Shown here piece by piece: positions 6,249-14,681 of a stretch of 17,441 bases of DNA (the stretch's first letter is position 1; the number at the start of each line of letters is the position of its first letter). This DNA comes from JALHTV01 sp049510055 (GTDB taxonomy: Bacteria; Planctomycetota; Phycisphaerae; SM23-33), in NCBI GenBank assembly GCA_049510055.1, contig JBEKZI010000038.1, positions 1 through 17,441 on the forward strand. Reading direction: 5' to 3'. Both the position numbers and the translations under genes were made by a program. A model generated the notes under the pieces. That model saw only the letters and a list, made by a program, of their open reading frames with translations. It had not been told where the DNA came from and ran no database searches.

Positions 6249-6601
6249 CTAGCGAGCAGATGCGGCAGCAGGTGGTGGCCGCCCGGGCCATCCAACGGCG
6301 ACGGTTTGCTCCTGCTGCTGTTTCTTCCAATTCGCAACCCGCGACTCGCGATTCGCAATCCAATGGCACCACCACCAACGCGACCATGTCTCCGCGTCAG
6401 GTGCGTCAGTTCTGCAAGCTGGACGAGGCCGGGGAGGCCCTGCTGAAGCAGGCCATGACGGAGCTGGGCCTCTCGGCCCGGGCGCACGACAAGATTCTCC
6501 GCATCGCCCGCACCATCGCCGATCTGGAGGCGGCCGAGTCCATCGCCCCGCATCACCTGGCCGAGGCGATCCAATATAGGAGATTGGACAGAAAATTGTA
6601 G
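6212..6601 (+). pseudogene. comM: ComM/YifB C-terminal fragment, -1 frame relative to its N-terminal part
   Basis: This continuation encodes PSDAAGRATEGLTSEQMRQQ and the family's C-terminal Mg-chelatase domain: NATMSPRQVRQFCKLDEAGE, then LLKQAMTELGLSARAHDKIL, then RIARTIADLEAAE and HLAEAIQYRRLDR. It is well conserved up to its stop at 6599-6601, so any break must be recent. One extra C in the CCC run at 6212-6214 would restore a single frame from 5004 to 6601, close to the usual length of about 500 residues. Its first in-frame ATG is 6260, after the N-terminal part's stop, with no clear ribosome binding site. Between RRRF and NATM the segment carries an insertion that I trace to a short DNA repeat (6327-6364). 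It could be a true pseudogene or an assembly homopolymer error. Confidence 0.85.
6327..6364 (+). repeat. 33-bp in-frame repeat insertion in comM, flanked by CCAAT
   Basis: CCAAT occurs at 6327-6331 and again at 6360-6364. The sequence from 6332 to 6364 is 33 bases, or 11 codons, and contains TTCGCAA twice (6331-6337 and 6352-6358) around the palindrome CGCGA-C-TCGCG. Removing 33 bases leaves the frame intact and brings RRRF closer to NATM, as in the family. This suggests a small duplication or insertion event. Confidence 0.5.
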
Positions 6602-6634
6602 AATACGCGGAGCAGTCAGAGAAAGGGACTTCTC

Positions 6635-6880
6635 ATGGGCTACTTCAAGATGATGTTGTTGCAGTATCTGGTGACGGTGGGCTGGGCGGTGGCGGCCGCG
6701 GTGTCGATGGGCATCGGCCTGGCGGTGGCGCTGAAGGTCTTCAACGTGCTGACGCCCAAGATCGACGAGATCGAGGAGATCAAGCGGGGCAACATGGCCG
6801 TGGCCGTCGTCATGGCGGCCGTGGTGCTGGCGATGGCGGTCGTGGTGGCGCTGACCATCATGCCGGAGGCGGCCCGATGA
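6635..6880 (+). CDS. DUF350-like small membrane protein
   Basis: This 81-residue protein has two membrane helices (about 10-37 and 53-77). The short linker IDEIEEIKRGNMAVAVVMAA resembles DUF350 proteins, where an acidic residue and a G-N pair precede a small-residue-rich second helix. DUF350 members are inner-membrane proteins of unknown role, often with duplicated helix pairs. This one has a single pair. The start ATG 6635 follows an AGAAAGGGA by a few bases, which is a plausible ribosome binding site. It begins 33 bases after comM's end. Its stop overlaps the next start as ATGA (6877-6880), so the two are translationally coupled. Confidence 0.75.
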   Translation: MGYFKMMLLQYLVTVGWAVAAAVSMGIGLAVALKVFNVLTPKIDEIEEIKRGNMAVAVVMAAVVLAMAVVVALTIMPEAAR

Positions 6881-7095
6881 GGACGATAGGCTGCCTGACC
6901 ATCATCGTGCTCGTCGGCATCGGCATCTACCTGCTGGCCGGCTCGCAGGACATGACGAATGAGCAGAAGGCCGAGTGGGTCGGCCAGAAGGCCCATCGCG
7001 GCTGGGGCAAGGCCAAGCAACTCCTCCAGGACGCCCAGCAGGGTTGGAAATCTTCCGAGCCGCCGCAGGCCCCGCAGGAACCGCCCGACCGCTAG
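6877..7095 (+). CDS. Small one-helix membrane or periplasmic protein, hypothetical
   Basis: This is a 72-residue protein of unknown family. One hydrophobic helix (about 3-21, TIGCLTIIVLVGIGIYLLAG) lacks a clear signal-peptidase site, so it may stay anchored. The rest is polar and helical (NEQKAEWVGQKAHRGWGKAK) with a proline-rich end PPQAPQEPPDR. The ATG overlaps the stop of the DUF350-like gene by 4 bases, which is the main evidence that it is real. GC-rich third positions match its neighbours. Its job is unknown, but coupling suggests it works with the DUF350-like protein in the membrane. A convergent gene ends 33 bases after it. Confidence 0.65.
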   Translation: MRTIGCLTIIVLVGIGIYLLAGSQDMTNEQKAEWVGQKAHRGWGKAKQLLQDAQQGWKSSEPPQAPQEPPDR

Positions 7096-7127
7096 GCCGG
7101 CCGAACGGATGTGCCGCGGCGGGGCTG

Positions 7128-8447
7128 CTATCTCATGAATCGCCTTTGCTGGAGGGGCACGGTCGGCAGGCCGGTCACTTCGGCGTTGTACGCTGAGATG
7201 GGGCCGCCGCTTCCGGCGGTGACGGAGGAATTCACGAAGCGGATGTTCCGTACGTTGACGACCTCCATGCCCCCTTGCGTGGCTATTCTCACGTGGTCCA
7301 GAAGGATGTCGCTGATCGGCATCTCCGGCAGTCCCCAGATGATGGCCACCTCTCCGCCGTTGACGGTCAGGTGGCTGAAGGTAACGTCCTTGAAGACGGG
7401 CGTTGTGTCCGTCACCGGCTGGGCTTTATCCGTCGCGGGGTTGAAAGGAAGGCGGGGATAGTAGTCCACCAATTCCAGGGGACGCTGGACGTTCGTCATG
7501 GTGATGTTCTTGTAGACCAGATGGTTCAGCAATCCGCCGCCCCCTCGGTAGGTCTTGATGCGGATTCCGGACTTCGTTCCGTTGAAGGAGCAGTCGCTCA
7601 CCTGCAAGTTCTCGACGCCGCCGTCGCTTCCCGAGCCGATGGACAGCCCGTGGCCGTGCAGGAAGGTGCACTGGGTGACCGTGATGTCCTTGCAGGAGGG
7701 CGCAAGGCCATAGTGGCTGTTGGGTTTCAGGGCGATGCAGTCGTCGCCGACGTCGAACGTGCAATGGGTGATGAGGTAATTCCAGCCGGACAGGTCCAGG
7801 CCGTCGGTGTTGGGGGAAAATTCAGGGGCGCGGATGGTGATCTCGTGAACGGTGACGTCCTGGCATGCCCGCAGAAAGATGTGGAACTTGGGCGAATGCT
7901 GGAACAAGACCCCTTGGAGTTCGACGCGCGTGCAACCTATCAAGCTGATCAGCTGGGGCCTGTTTATGAATTCGCCTTCTCGGAGGGCCTCCCACCAGAT
8001 CTCGCCCTGGCCGTCGATGATTCCCTTTCCGCTGATTTTGATGTCGTTGGCATCTCGGGCCATGATGAAACCGTCGCGATTTGTGGGGAACCGGTTGATG
8101 TTGTTGTCCATCGCCAGGACGGCGTCTTTTTTGAGCTCCAGGCCGATGCCGCTGGCCAGGTCGAACGCACCGGTGAGAAACCTGCCCGGCGGGACGACCA
8201 CCGTTCCTCCTCCGGCCTTGGTGGCAGCATCGATCGCCTTTTGGATGGCGGCGGTATTGAGGGTCTTGCCGTCGCCGACCGCGCCGTAATCGGTGATCGT
8301 AAACACGGCCGCCGGAATCACCGGCAGAGGAATCTGCGGGGCTGCATTGGGATCGGGCCGCTCCTGCGAGAACGTCGCCAGGGGAACCGATGCGATCAGA
8401 CCGACGGCCACGATCAGCGCGAGAGATGTCGTCTTTTTGGTGTTCAT
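7128..8447 (-). CDS. Exported GH28 polygalacturonase-like glycoside hydrolase
   Basis: This 439-residue protein is a glycoside hydrolase family 28 enzyme, a right-handed beta-helix that inverts and cleaves galacturonan or related pectic chains. It starts with a signal peptide (MNTKKTTSLALIVAVGLIASV, cleavage near 24-28). The entry strand FTITDYGAVGDGKTLNTAAI (49-68) is typical. All catalytic motifs are present: N213-T-D215-G, G-D235-D236, G265-H266-G267 and R296-I-K298, with D215, D235 and D236 as the acid/nucleophile-activating trio. ATG 8445-8447 is chosen because the signal peptide begins there. The frame is open upstream but carries no homology. It lies 131 bases after the efflux operon's last gene. 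A -10-like TATTAT sits on the minus strand at 8547-8552, without a good -35, so it may have its own promoter. The likely location is periplasm or outside the cell. Confidence 0.93.
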   Translation of the reverse strand: MNTKKTTSLALIVAVGLIASVPLATFSQERPDPNAAPQIPLPVIPAAVFTITDYGAVGDGKTLNTAAIQKAIDAATKAGGGTVVVPPGRFLTGAFDLASGIGLELKKDAVLAMDNNINRFPTNRDGFIMARDANDIKISGKGIIDGQGEIWWEALREGEFINRPQLISLIGCTRVELQGVLFQHSPKFHIFLRACQDVTVHEITIRAPEFSPNTDGLDLSGWNYLITHCTFDVGDDCIALKPNSHYGLAPSCKDITVTQCTFLHGHGLSIGSGSDGGVENLQVSDCSFNGTKSGIRIKTYRGGGGLLNHLVYKNITMTNVQRPLELVDYYPRLPFNPATDKAQPVTDTTPVFKDVTFSHLTVNGGEVAIIWGLPEMPISDILLDHVRIATQGGMEVVNVRNIRFVNSSVTAGSGGPISAYNAEVTGLPTVPLQQRRFMR

Positions 8448-8578
8448 GCTATCAGCCCTTGCCGTTTTGTCATTTGCCGTTGTGCCTTGGGCGGGGTTGC
8501 GGGTTCCTGGTCCTGGCCCGCCGCGCGCGGGGACGCTCTTAGGAGGATAATACAACAGCGGTGGCCGCGACGAGAAGG

Positions 8579-10129
8579 CTATTTGCTGGCCGTCTCTTGA
8601 AGCGGGATGCTTTCCCATCCGCCGCCCAGGGCCTTGTAGATGGCCACCAGGTCGGTCGCCAGGGCCTGATCGCTCTGGGCCAGGGCAAGCTGCGAGATGT
8701 AGAGCGCCTCCTGGGCGGTCAGCACGTTCAGAAAGTCGGTTCGTCCGTACTTGAAGAGGTCCGTGGCCAGCGCCAGCACCCGGCGGTTTGCCTCAACCGT
8801 ATCAGCCAGGGCCTTGTGATGGGCCTGCTCCTTGAAGAAGGCCACCAGCGCGTCTTCCGTGTCCCGCAAGGCCGCCAGGACGACCTGGTCGTACGCCGCG
8901 GCCGCCTCTTCTTGAACGGCGTTGGTGAATTTGATGTTGGAACGGATGGCGCCGCCGTCGAAGACCGTCCAGGTCATGCTGGGTCCGGCGTTCCAGAAAA
9001 TGCTGCCGGTTTTGACGAGGTTGTGGAGCTTGGTGCTCTCCAGCCCCGCGCTTCCGATCAGGGAGAATTGCGGGAACAGGTCCGCCACGGCGACGCCGAT
9101 CTCGGCGGTGGTGGCCGCCAGGTGGCGCTCGGCGCGGCGGACGTCGGCCCGTTGCCGCAGCAGGTCCGAGGGCAGGCCCAGAGGAATCTCCGCCGGCGTC
9201 GGCGGAACGGGCAGCTCCTGGGCCTCCAACTGAGACAGGACCATCGGCTGCTGGCCGATCAGCACGCCGAGCTGATGAATCCGCTGGCGAATGACGGTCT
9301 CCAGCACCGGGATTTGCGCGGCGAAGTTGGCTTCCTGGGCCTCGGCTTGCGCGACGTCCAGATCGCTGACGGTGCCGATGGCATATTGGGCGCGGGTCAG
9401 CTCGACGGTCTGATGCTGGGCGTCGACCGTCTCCTGCGAGATGAGCTTCTGCCGCTGGAAGCTGCGAAGCTCGATGTAGTTGAGCGCCACCTCCGACAGC
9501 AGCGTCACCAGGACGTCGCGGCGGTCTTCCACGGCTACGGCGACGTTGGCGTCGGCGGCCTCGACCTCCCGCTGCACCTGGCCCCAAACGTCCACCTCCC
9601 AGGAAGCGTCGAAGCCGGCCTGATACAGGTTGATCCCGCCATTGGCGTATCCGCCCGAGGAGGGCACCGGCTGGCCGACGACGGAGGCATTCCGGCTGAG
9701 GCGCTCCCGCTCGTAGGAGGCCGTGGCGTCGACCAGCGGCCATTCCGCAGCCGCCACGATGCCCCGCTGGGCCCGCGCCTCTCGCACGCGCGCCTCCGCC
9801 TGGCGCAGGTCGAGGTTGCCACGGATCGCCTCATCGATGAGCCCGTCGAGCACCGGATCGTGGAGCGTCTTCCACCACCCCGCCAGGTCGGCCGGCTGCG
9901 TGGTGGGTTGGGAAGCAGGCGAGCCGTTCGCGGCGGCGGGCGCCTCGCCCCAATTGGCGGGCATCGAGGTCGCCGGCGTGTGATAGTTCGGGCCGACCTT
10001 GCAGCCGAACCCCGGCAGCAGCAGGATCAGCAGTGCCGTCGTCGCCGCGACGCACCAGGCAGCGGACCGGCGGAGGATCGGCCGGATCCTTCGCCACGCG
10101 AATCGTCGGCATGTGCCTTGGAGTTTCAT
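8579..10129 (-). CDS. RND efflux outer-membrane factor (OprM/NodT-type lipoprotein)
   Basis: This 516-residue protein is the outer-membrane channel of a tripartite pump, of the TolC/OprM/NodT type. It forms a trimeric beta-barrel and helical tunnel that meets the adaptor. An N-terminal signal with basic residues is followed by a hydrophobic run ending PGFGC at C43, then KVGPNYHTP, the usual NodT-family opening after the lipidated cysteine. The lipobox (G-F-G-C) is weaker than consensus. Two OEP repeats follow. DLRQAEARVREARAQRG and the second copy's RADVRRAERHLAATTAEIG are the hallmark helices, and YKALGGGW near the end is also typical. ATG overlaps the pump's stop by 4 bases (10126-10129), so it is translated by coupling, third in the operon. 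Substrates are unknown. Confidence 0.95.
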   Translation of the reverse strand: MKLQGTCRRFAWRRIRPILRRSAAWCVAATTALLILLLPGFGCKVGPNYHTPATSMPANWGEAPAAANGSPASQPTTQPADLAGWWKTLHDPVLDGLIDEAIRGNLDLRQAEARVREARAQRGIVAAAEWPLVDATASYERERLSRNASVVGQPVPSSGGYANGGINLYQAGFDASWEVDVWGQVQREVEAADANVAVAVEDRRDVLVTLLSEVALNYIELRSFQRQKLISQETVDAQHQTVELTRAQYAIGTVSDLDVAQAEAQEANFAAQIPVLETVIRQRIHQLGVLIGQQPMVLSQLEAQELPVPPTPAEIPLGLPSDLLRQRADVRRAERHLAATTAEIGVAVADLFPQFSLIGSAGLESTKLHNLVKTGSIFWNAGPSMTWTVFDGGAIRSNIKFTNAVQEEAAAAYDQVVLAALRDTEDALVAFFKEQAHHKALADTVEANRRVLALATDLFKYGRTDFLNVLTAQEALYISQLALAQSDQALATDLVAIYKALGGGWESIPLQETASK

Positions 10130-13100
10130 GCGCCGCCCTCTTGGGCCCTTTTTTCGCCAGCTTCGCCGACCTCACCGGCCTTGCCCGAAGTCGGCGCCTG
10201 CGTGCGGCTGGACCGGAAGAACGACGAACGGTTGAGCACCTTCTCCTGGAACTCTTCCAGGTACAGGTAGATGACCGGCGTGACGTATAGCGTGATGAAT
10301 TGCGAGACCAGCAATCCGCCCACCACCACCAGTCCCAGCGGCCGGCGGCTGGCGCCGTCGGCGCCGTAACCGACCGCGATGGGCAGGGCGCCCATCATGG
10401 CCGCCAGCGTGGTCATCATGATGGGGCGGAAGCGGTCCATGCTTCCGTCATGAATGGCCTCCTCGGCGGTCCGTCCCTCGCCGATCCGCTGAAGGGCGAA
10501 GTCCACGATCAGGATGCCATTTTTCTTGACGATGCCCATCAGCATGAACAGCCCGATGAACGCGTACAGCGAGGCCTGCTGGCCGAACACCAGCAGCGTG
10601 GCCAGCCCGCCGATCAGGGCCACCGGCAGCGCCGACAGCACGGTGATGGGGTGCAGGTAACTTTCGTACAGGATGCCCAGGATCACGTACATCACGAAGA
10701 CCGCCAGCAGCAGCAGGAACGTCATGCTGCTGACCGTTTCCTTGAAGGTTTCCGCCTCACCCTGGAGCGACCCTTCCACGGTGGGGGGGAGCACCTCCTT
10801 GGCGCAGCGTTCGATGTACGCCGTGGCGTCTCCCAAGGATGCGGTGGCCGGGAGGTTGAAGAAGAACGTCACGCTGGTGAACTGGTTGATATGGTTGACG
10901 GATTGCAGGCCCAGGATCGTCTCCCACTTCGCCACGGCCGAGAGGGGAACCACCCGCTTGCCGTCGTCGCTGTGGATGTACAGCAGCGCCAGGTCCTGGG
11001 GCTGGGCGCGGTCGGAGTCCTGGGCCTCCAGAATGACCTGGTATTGGTTGATGGGGCGCTTGATGAGGTAGATGTAGTTCTGGGAGTAGGAATTTTTCAG
11101 CAGCGTCAGGATCCGCGTGGCCGAGACGTTGTACGACTTGGCCTGCTCGCGCAGGATGTCGATCTTCAGCCGCGGCGTATGGTTGAACAGGTCGGAGCTG
11201 ACCGAGGTGAAGCCGGGGTATTTGCGGAAACGGTCCATCAATTGCTGGGCCGCGGCGTACACTTGCTGGGGGTTCGTGCCGGAGATGGAATAGGCGTACC
11301 GGCCCTGCTGCGTCGCGGTGGCGCCGGTGCTGATGTGCAGCACCGGATCAGGCAGAAGGAGGGGGATAAGGCCCGGTACGTTCCGGCGGATACCGGCCAT
11401 GAATTGGCCCGCCAGCGCGTCGATGGGCAGGCGCTTGTCCGGGGGATACAGGAATGCCAGTACCATCCCTTGATTGGCCGTGAAGAATTGGCTGGCGGCG
11501 GCCAGGGTGAACGTCATCCCCACGGCGGGGCTGGCGTGCAGCACGTTCTCGATCTGGGCCTGGTAGGCGTACATCTGCTGGGGCGAGGAGCCCTCCTGGG
11601 CAATAACCACGCCGCGGATGAATGAACTGTCGCCGGTGGGCAGGAACGTCTTGGGCACCTTGACGAACAGCCAGAGCGTGCCCACCAGGCACAGGATCCA
11701 GATCGTGGCCGAGATCCATCGGTGCTTCAGGAACCACCACAGCGACCGGCCGTAGTAGTGCAGGATGCGCCGTTCCACGGCGTTGGAGATGCGCTCCATC
11801 CAGGTCTTGTGGCTGCCGGCGCCGCGGCCGCCCAGCAGCCGCGAGCACATCATGGGGGTCAACGTCAGCGACACGATGCCCGAGGCGAGAATTGACACCA
11901 CGATGGTGATCGAAAATTCGCGGAAGATCCGCCCCATCAGCCCGCCCATGAACACCAGCGGAATGAAGACCGCCGCCAGGGACAGCGTCATCGACAGGAT
12001 GGTGAAGCTGATCTCCCGGGCGCTGTTTAGCGTGGCCTCCAGGACGCCCTCGCTGAACTGCTCCATCCGCCGGACAGTGTTCTCCAGAAAGACGATGGCG
12101 TCGTCCACCAGGAACCCGATCACCAACGTCAGGCCCATGAGGGACAGGTTGTCCAGGCTGTAGCCCAGCATGTCCATGACGATGAACACGATCAGCAGCG
12201 AGATGGGGATGGCCAGGGCGGGGATCAGCGTGTCGTTGACCCGGCCGAGGAACATGAAGATCACCCCCACCACCAGGGCGAAGGCGATGACCAGCGTCAC
12301 CTTCACGTCGTTGACGGAATTGACGATGGTCTCGGAGCGGTCGTGGATCGGGACGATCTGGACGGAGGAAGGAATCTCCGCCCGCAAGCGGGGCAACAGG
12401 GCCCTGATCGACTTGGACACCTCGATGGCGTTGGCGCCGGCCTGGCGGAAGACGGCCAGGACGACCGTCGCCGACGGAATGCCCGTGCCGCGCAGCCAGA
12501 ACCGCATGCGGATGCGCTCGTCCTGGACGGAGTCGACGGCGTGCGCGACGTCCTTGAGGTACACCGGCGCGCCGTTGGCGGTGCCCAGGATGAGCTGGTT
12601 GTAATCCGGCGCCACTTCCAACTGGCCTTCCGGCTGGAGCAGCAACGTGCGATACGTGCTGTCGAATTGGCCCGAGCCCATGTAGGCGGTGTTGTTCTGG
12701 ATGGCGGAGGCCAGGTCGTCCATCGTGATGTTGCGGATCGCCAGGGCGGAGGGGTTGGCCTTGACCCGCACGGCGTAGGGCGTCCCGTACACGGCCACCT
12801 GGCTGACCCCCGGCAGAATGCTGATCCGCTGACCGACCTGAATCTGGGCGTAGTCGTACAGCGGGCCGGCGGGGACCGTGTCGCTCGTCAGCCCGATGTA
12901 GAAAATGGGCTGATCGTTGGGGTTGGTCTTGGTGAAGGTCGGCGGGCTGGGCAGGTCCACCGGCAATTGGCCGGTGGCGCGCGTGATGGCGGCTTGGACG
13001 TCCGTCGCGGCGCCGTCCAGGCTCTTGGACAGGTCGAACTGAAGCGTCAGCGTGGTGTGTCCCTGGCTGCTGGCGGAGGTCACCTGGTACAGGCCGGGGA

Positions 13101-13320
13101 TTTGCATGAACTGCTGCTCCAGCGGCGTGGCCACGTTGTTGGCCATGGTCTCGGGCGTCGCCCCGGGGTAGTTAACCTGGACCTGAATCACCGGATAGTC
13201 CACCGCGGGCAGGTCGTTCACCGGCAGACTCCGGAACGACATGATGCCGAACAGCGTGGCCGAGGCGACCAGCAGCACGGTCATCACCGGCAGTCGGATG
13301 AACGGTGCCGAGAGGTTCAC
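10126..13320 (-). CDS. RND efflux pump, inner-membrane transporter (MdtB/MdtC-like, HAE-1 class)
   Basis: This 1064-residue proton-driven transporter is of normal length and intact. It has the twofold RND repeat: TM1 (about 10-28), a periplasmic porter region (about 40-330), TM2-6, a second porter region (about 560-865) and TM8-12. Proton-relay residues are present: D406-D407 in GFLVDDAIVFLENT (TM4) and K932-K933 in GIVKKNGILIVDFAL (TM10), matching AcrB D407/D408 and K940. LPVNDLPAVDYPVIQVQVNY is more like MdtB/MdtC than AcrB, while only a single pump gene is present, so it is probably a homotrimer. The charged C-terminal tail (about 1030-1064) is unusually rich in G, E and K. The start ATG at 13320 overlaps the adaptor's stop by 4 bases. 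Substrates cannot be inferred. Confidence 0.96.
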   Translation of the reverse strand: MNLSAPFIRLPVMTVLLVASATLFGIMSFRSLPVNDLPAVDYPVIQVQVNYPGATPETMANNVATPLEQQFMQIPGLYQVTSASSQGHTTLTLQFDLSKSLDGAATDVQAAITRATGQLPVDLPSPPTFTKTNPNDQPIFYIGLTSDTVPAGPLYDYAQIQVGQRISILPGVSQVAVYGTPYAVRVKANPSALAIRNITMDDLASAIQNNTAYMGSGQFDSTYRTLLLQPEGQLEVAPDYNQLILGTANGAPVYLKDVAHAVDSVQDERIRMRFWLRGTGIPSATVVLAVFRQAGANAIEVSKSIRALLPRLRAEIPSSVQIVPIHDRSETIVNSVNDVKVTLVIAFALVVGVIFMFLGRVNDTLIPALAIPISLLIVFIVMDMLGYSLDNLSLMGLTLVIGFLVDDAIVFLENTVRRMEQFSEGVLEATLNSAREISFTILSMTLSLAAVFIPLVFMGGLMGRIFREFSITIVVSILASGIVSLTLTPMMCSRLLGGRGAGSHKTWMERISNAVERRILHYYGRSLWWFLKHRWISATIWILCLVGTLWLFVKVPKTFLPTGDSSFIRGVVIAQEGSSPQQMYAYQAQIENVLHASPAVGMTFTLAAASQFFTANQGMVLAFLYPPDKRLPIDALAGQFMAGIRRNVPGLIPLLLPDPVLHISTGATATQQGRYAYSISGTNPQQVYAAAQQLMDRFRKYPGFTSVSSDLFNHTPRLKIDILREQAKSYNVSATRILTLLKNSYSQNYIYLIKRPINQYQVILEAQDSDRAQPQDLALLYIHSDDGKRVVPLSAVAKWETILGLQSVNHINQFTSVTFFFNLPATASLGDATAYIERCAKEVLPPTVEGSLQGEAETFKETVSSMTFLLLLAVFVMYVILGILYESYLHPITVLSALPVALIGGLATLLVFGQQASLYAFIGLFMLMGIVKKNGILIVDFALQRIGEGRTAEEAIHDGSMDRFRPIMMTTLAAMMGALPIAVGYGADGASRRPLGLVVVGGLLVSQFITLYVTPVIYLYLEEFQEKVLNRSSFFRSSRTQAPTSGKAGEVGEAGEKRAQEGGA

Positions 13321-14504
13321 GGCGATTCTCCCGTGGTGGCTCGGCTGGCCGCGGCGCTGGCCGGCGCGGACGTCGCGGCCGGCGGCGCCAGGACGGTCAC
13401 CCGCTGGCCGGGGGTGACGCCCAGTTGCCCCGTCAGGACCACCTTCTCACCGGCTCGCAGCCCCTCCCGCACGACGATCATGTCCCCTTGAGACTGGCCG
13501 AGCGTGATGGGGCGGAACTCCGCCGTCCAGTCCGGTTTGATCACGTACACGAAGGGCCCGTTCTGGCTGATTTGCGTCGCCGCCGACGGCACCAGCACCG
13601 CGTCCTTCAGGGTGCGGAGCACCAGCCGGACCCGCACGAATTGCCCCGGCCAGAAGTAGCGGTCCTTGTTGGCCAGCGTGGCCCGCAGCGCCACGGTGCC
13701 CGTGCCTTCTTGCACGGTGTTATCCAGGAAGTCCATGTTGCCCTGGCGGAACGTGGTGATGGGGTCACCCTGGCGGCGGACCTGGGTCTGGAGCGTCCCC
13801 TGGGCCATTTCGCGCTGAACCGCCGGCAGGTCGGCCTCGGTGATCGTAAAGTCCACGTAAATCGGATCCAGGGTATCAATCGTCAGCAGCGTCTGGCCGC
13901 TGTTGGCGGTGACGATGTTGCCCACGTTGACCTGTTGCTTGCTGGCCCGGCCGTCGAGGGGGGAGCGTATGGAGCAGTAGTCCAGGTTCACCGCCGCCGT
14001 TTCGATGGCGGCCTTGTCGGCCAGGATCAGGGCCTGGTTGGCTTCCACGGAGCTCTGCTTGGTCTGGTAGTCTTCCTTGGAGGTGGCCTTGATGGGGAAC
14101 AGCGCCTCGGCGTGCCTGTACAATTCCCTAGCCAATTTCAGCGTCGCTTCGGTCTGCGCCAAGTTCGCCTTGGCCTGGTCCAGCGCCGCCTGGTAAGGCC
14201 GCGGGTCGATCGTGAACAGCATGTCGCCTTTCTTCAGGAAGGCGCCGTCCTCGAAATGGATTTCGACGATCTGCCCCGAGGCCTGCGGCTGAATGTTCAC
14301 GAACTCGATGGCCGTGCACGTGCCGATCTCGTCCAGATACAGGGGCACGTCCGCCGTCGCGGCCTCCGTCACCGTCACGGAGGGCGGCGGCGGGGGCGGC
14401 GGAAGGGGTTTCCGGCAGCCGGCAAGCACAAGTCCAATGGACAGTGCTATGACCCACCGGGTGAGTTCCTGGCACGACCTGGCAGTGGCCAACCCTGGTA
14501 GCAT
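13317..14504 (-). CDS. RND efflux periplasmic adaptor (membrane fusion protein)
   Basis: The product is 395 residues from ATG 14502-14504. The frame extends to a TTG at 14529-14531 (404 residues), but neither start has a strong ribosome binding site, so the choice is by codon. It links pump and outer-membrane channel. A signal segment ends in LVLAG-C (C30 from the chosen start), a good lipobox, so the protein is probably a lipoprotein. It is followed by RKPLPPPPPPP, a seven-proline stretch that may act as a stiff tether. Then come the lipoyl half-motif (VNIQPQASGQIVEIHFEDGA, with GDMLFTIDPRPY), the helical hairpin (about 100-170), its return strand YCSIRSPLDGRASKQQVNVG, and beta-barrel and membrane-proximal domains. 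It is first in the operon. A -10-like TACTAT lies at 14580-14585 on the minus strand, weakly supported. Confidence 0.93.
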   Translation of the reverse strand: MLPGLATARSCQELTRWVIALSIGLVLAGCRKPLPPPPPPPSVTVTEAATADVPLYLDEIGTCTAIEFVNIQPQASGQIVEIHFEDGAFLKKGDMLFTIDPRPYQAALDQAKANLAQTEATLKLARELYRHAEALFPIKATSKEDYQTKQSSVEANQALILADKAAIETAAVNLDYCSIRSPLDGRASKQQVNVGNIVTANSGQTLLTIDTLDPIYVDFTITEADLPAVQREMAQGTLQTQVRRQGDPITTFRQGNMDFLDNTVQEGTGTVALRATLANKDRYFWPGQFVRVRLVLRTLKDAVLVPSAATQISQNGPFVYVIKPDWTAEFRPITLGQSQGDMIVVREGLRAGEKVVLTGQLGVTPGQRVTVLAPPAATSAPASAAASRATTGESP

Positions 14505-14636
14505 GTACGAATTCCGTAAAATGTGTTCCAAAAAAGGTATCGGTTCAAAAAAGGGGCAAGTTCATTACCGCAATCGGGAATAGTAAAACCGCGATAAAGG
14601 GAACAAAGGTCGCGGCGGACCCCCCTACGATGGGCC

Positions 14637-14672
14637 GAAAAATAAAGCGGGCCGGCGCGAAAATACCGGCCC
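14637..14672 (-). terminator. Intrinsic terminator of tRNA-Glu
   Basis: On the minus strand the stem GGGCCGG/CCGGCCC (plus 14649-14655 and 14666-14672, perfect 7 bp, 10-base loop) is followed by GCTTTATTTTT. It begins 10 bases after the tRNA 3' end, as expected for a rho-independent terminator. It also separates the tRNA from the efflux operon downstream on the same strand. Confidence 0.88.
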
Positions 14673-14681
14673 GAAGGCGGA

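Noticed and set aside
6200..6260. Programmed -1 frameshifting in comM
   Set aside because: There is no X-XXY-YYZ slippery heptamer, only GGC CCT, and ComM is not known to be made this way. An indel or sequencing error is simpler.
7275..8600. Long open frame on the plus strand opposite the GH28 gene
   Set aside because: The minus-strand frame has a signal peptide and all GH28 motifs. The plus-strand translation has no recognisable domain and is the usual open antisense frame of GC-rich DNA.
8561..14501. Long plus-strand open frames opposite the efflux operon (starting near 8561, 10300, 12343 and 13305)
   Set aside because: The minus strand encodes three full-length, well-conserved pump components with coupled overlaps. 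The plus-strand frames are low-complexity R/G/H/V-rich shadows with no domain.
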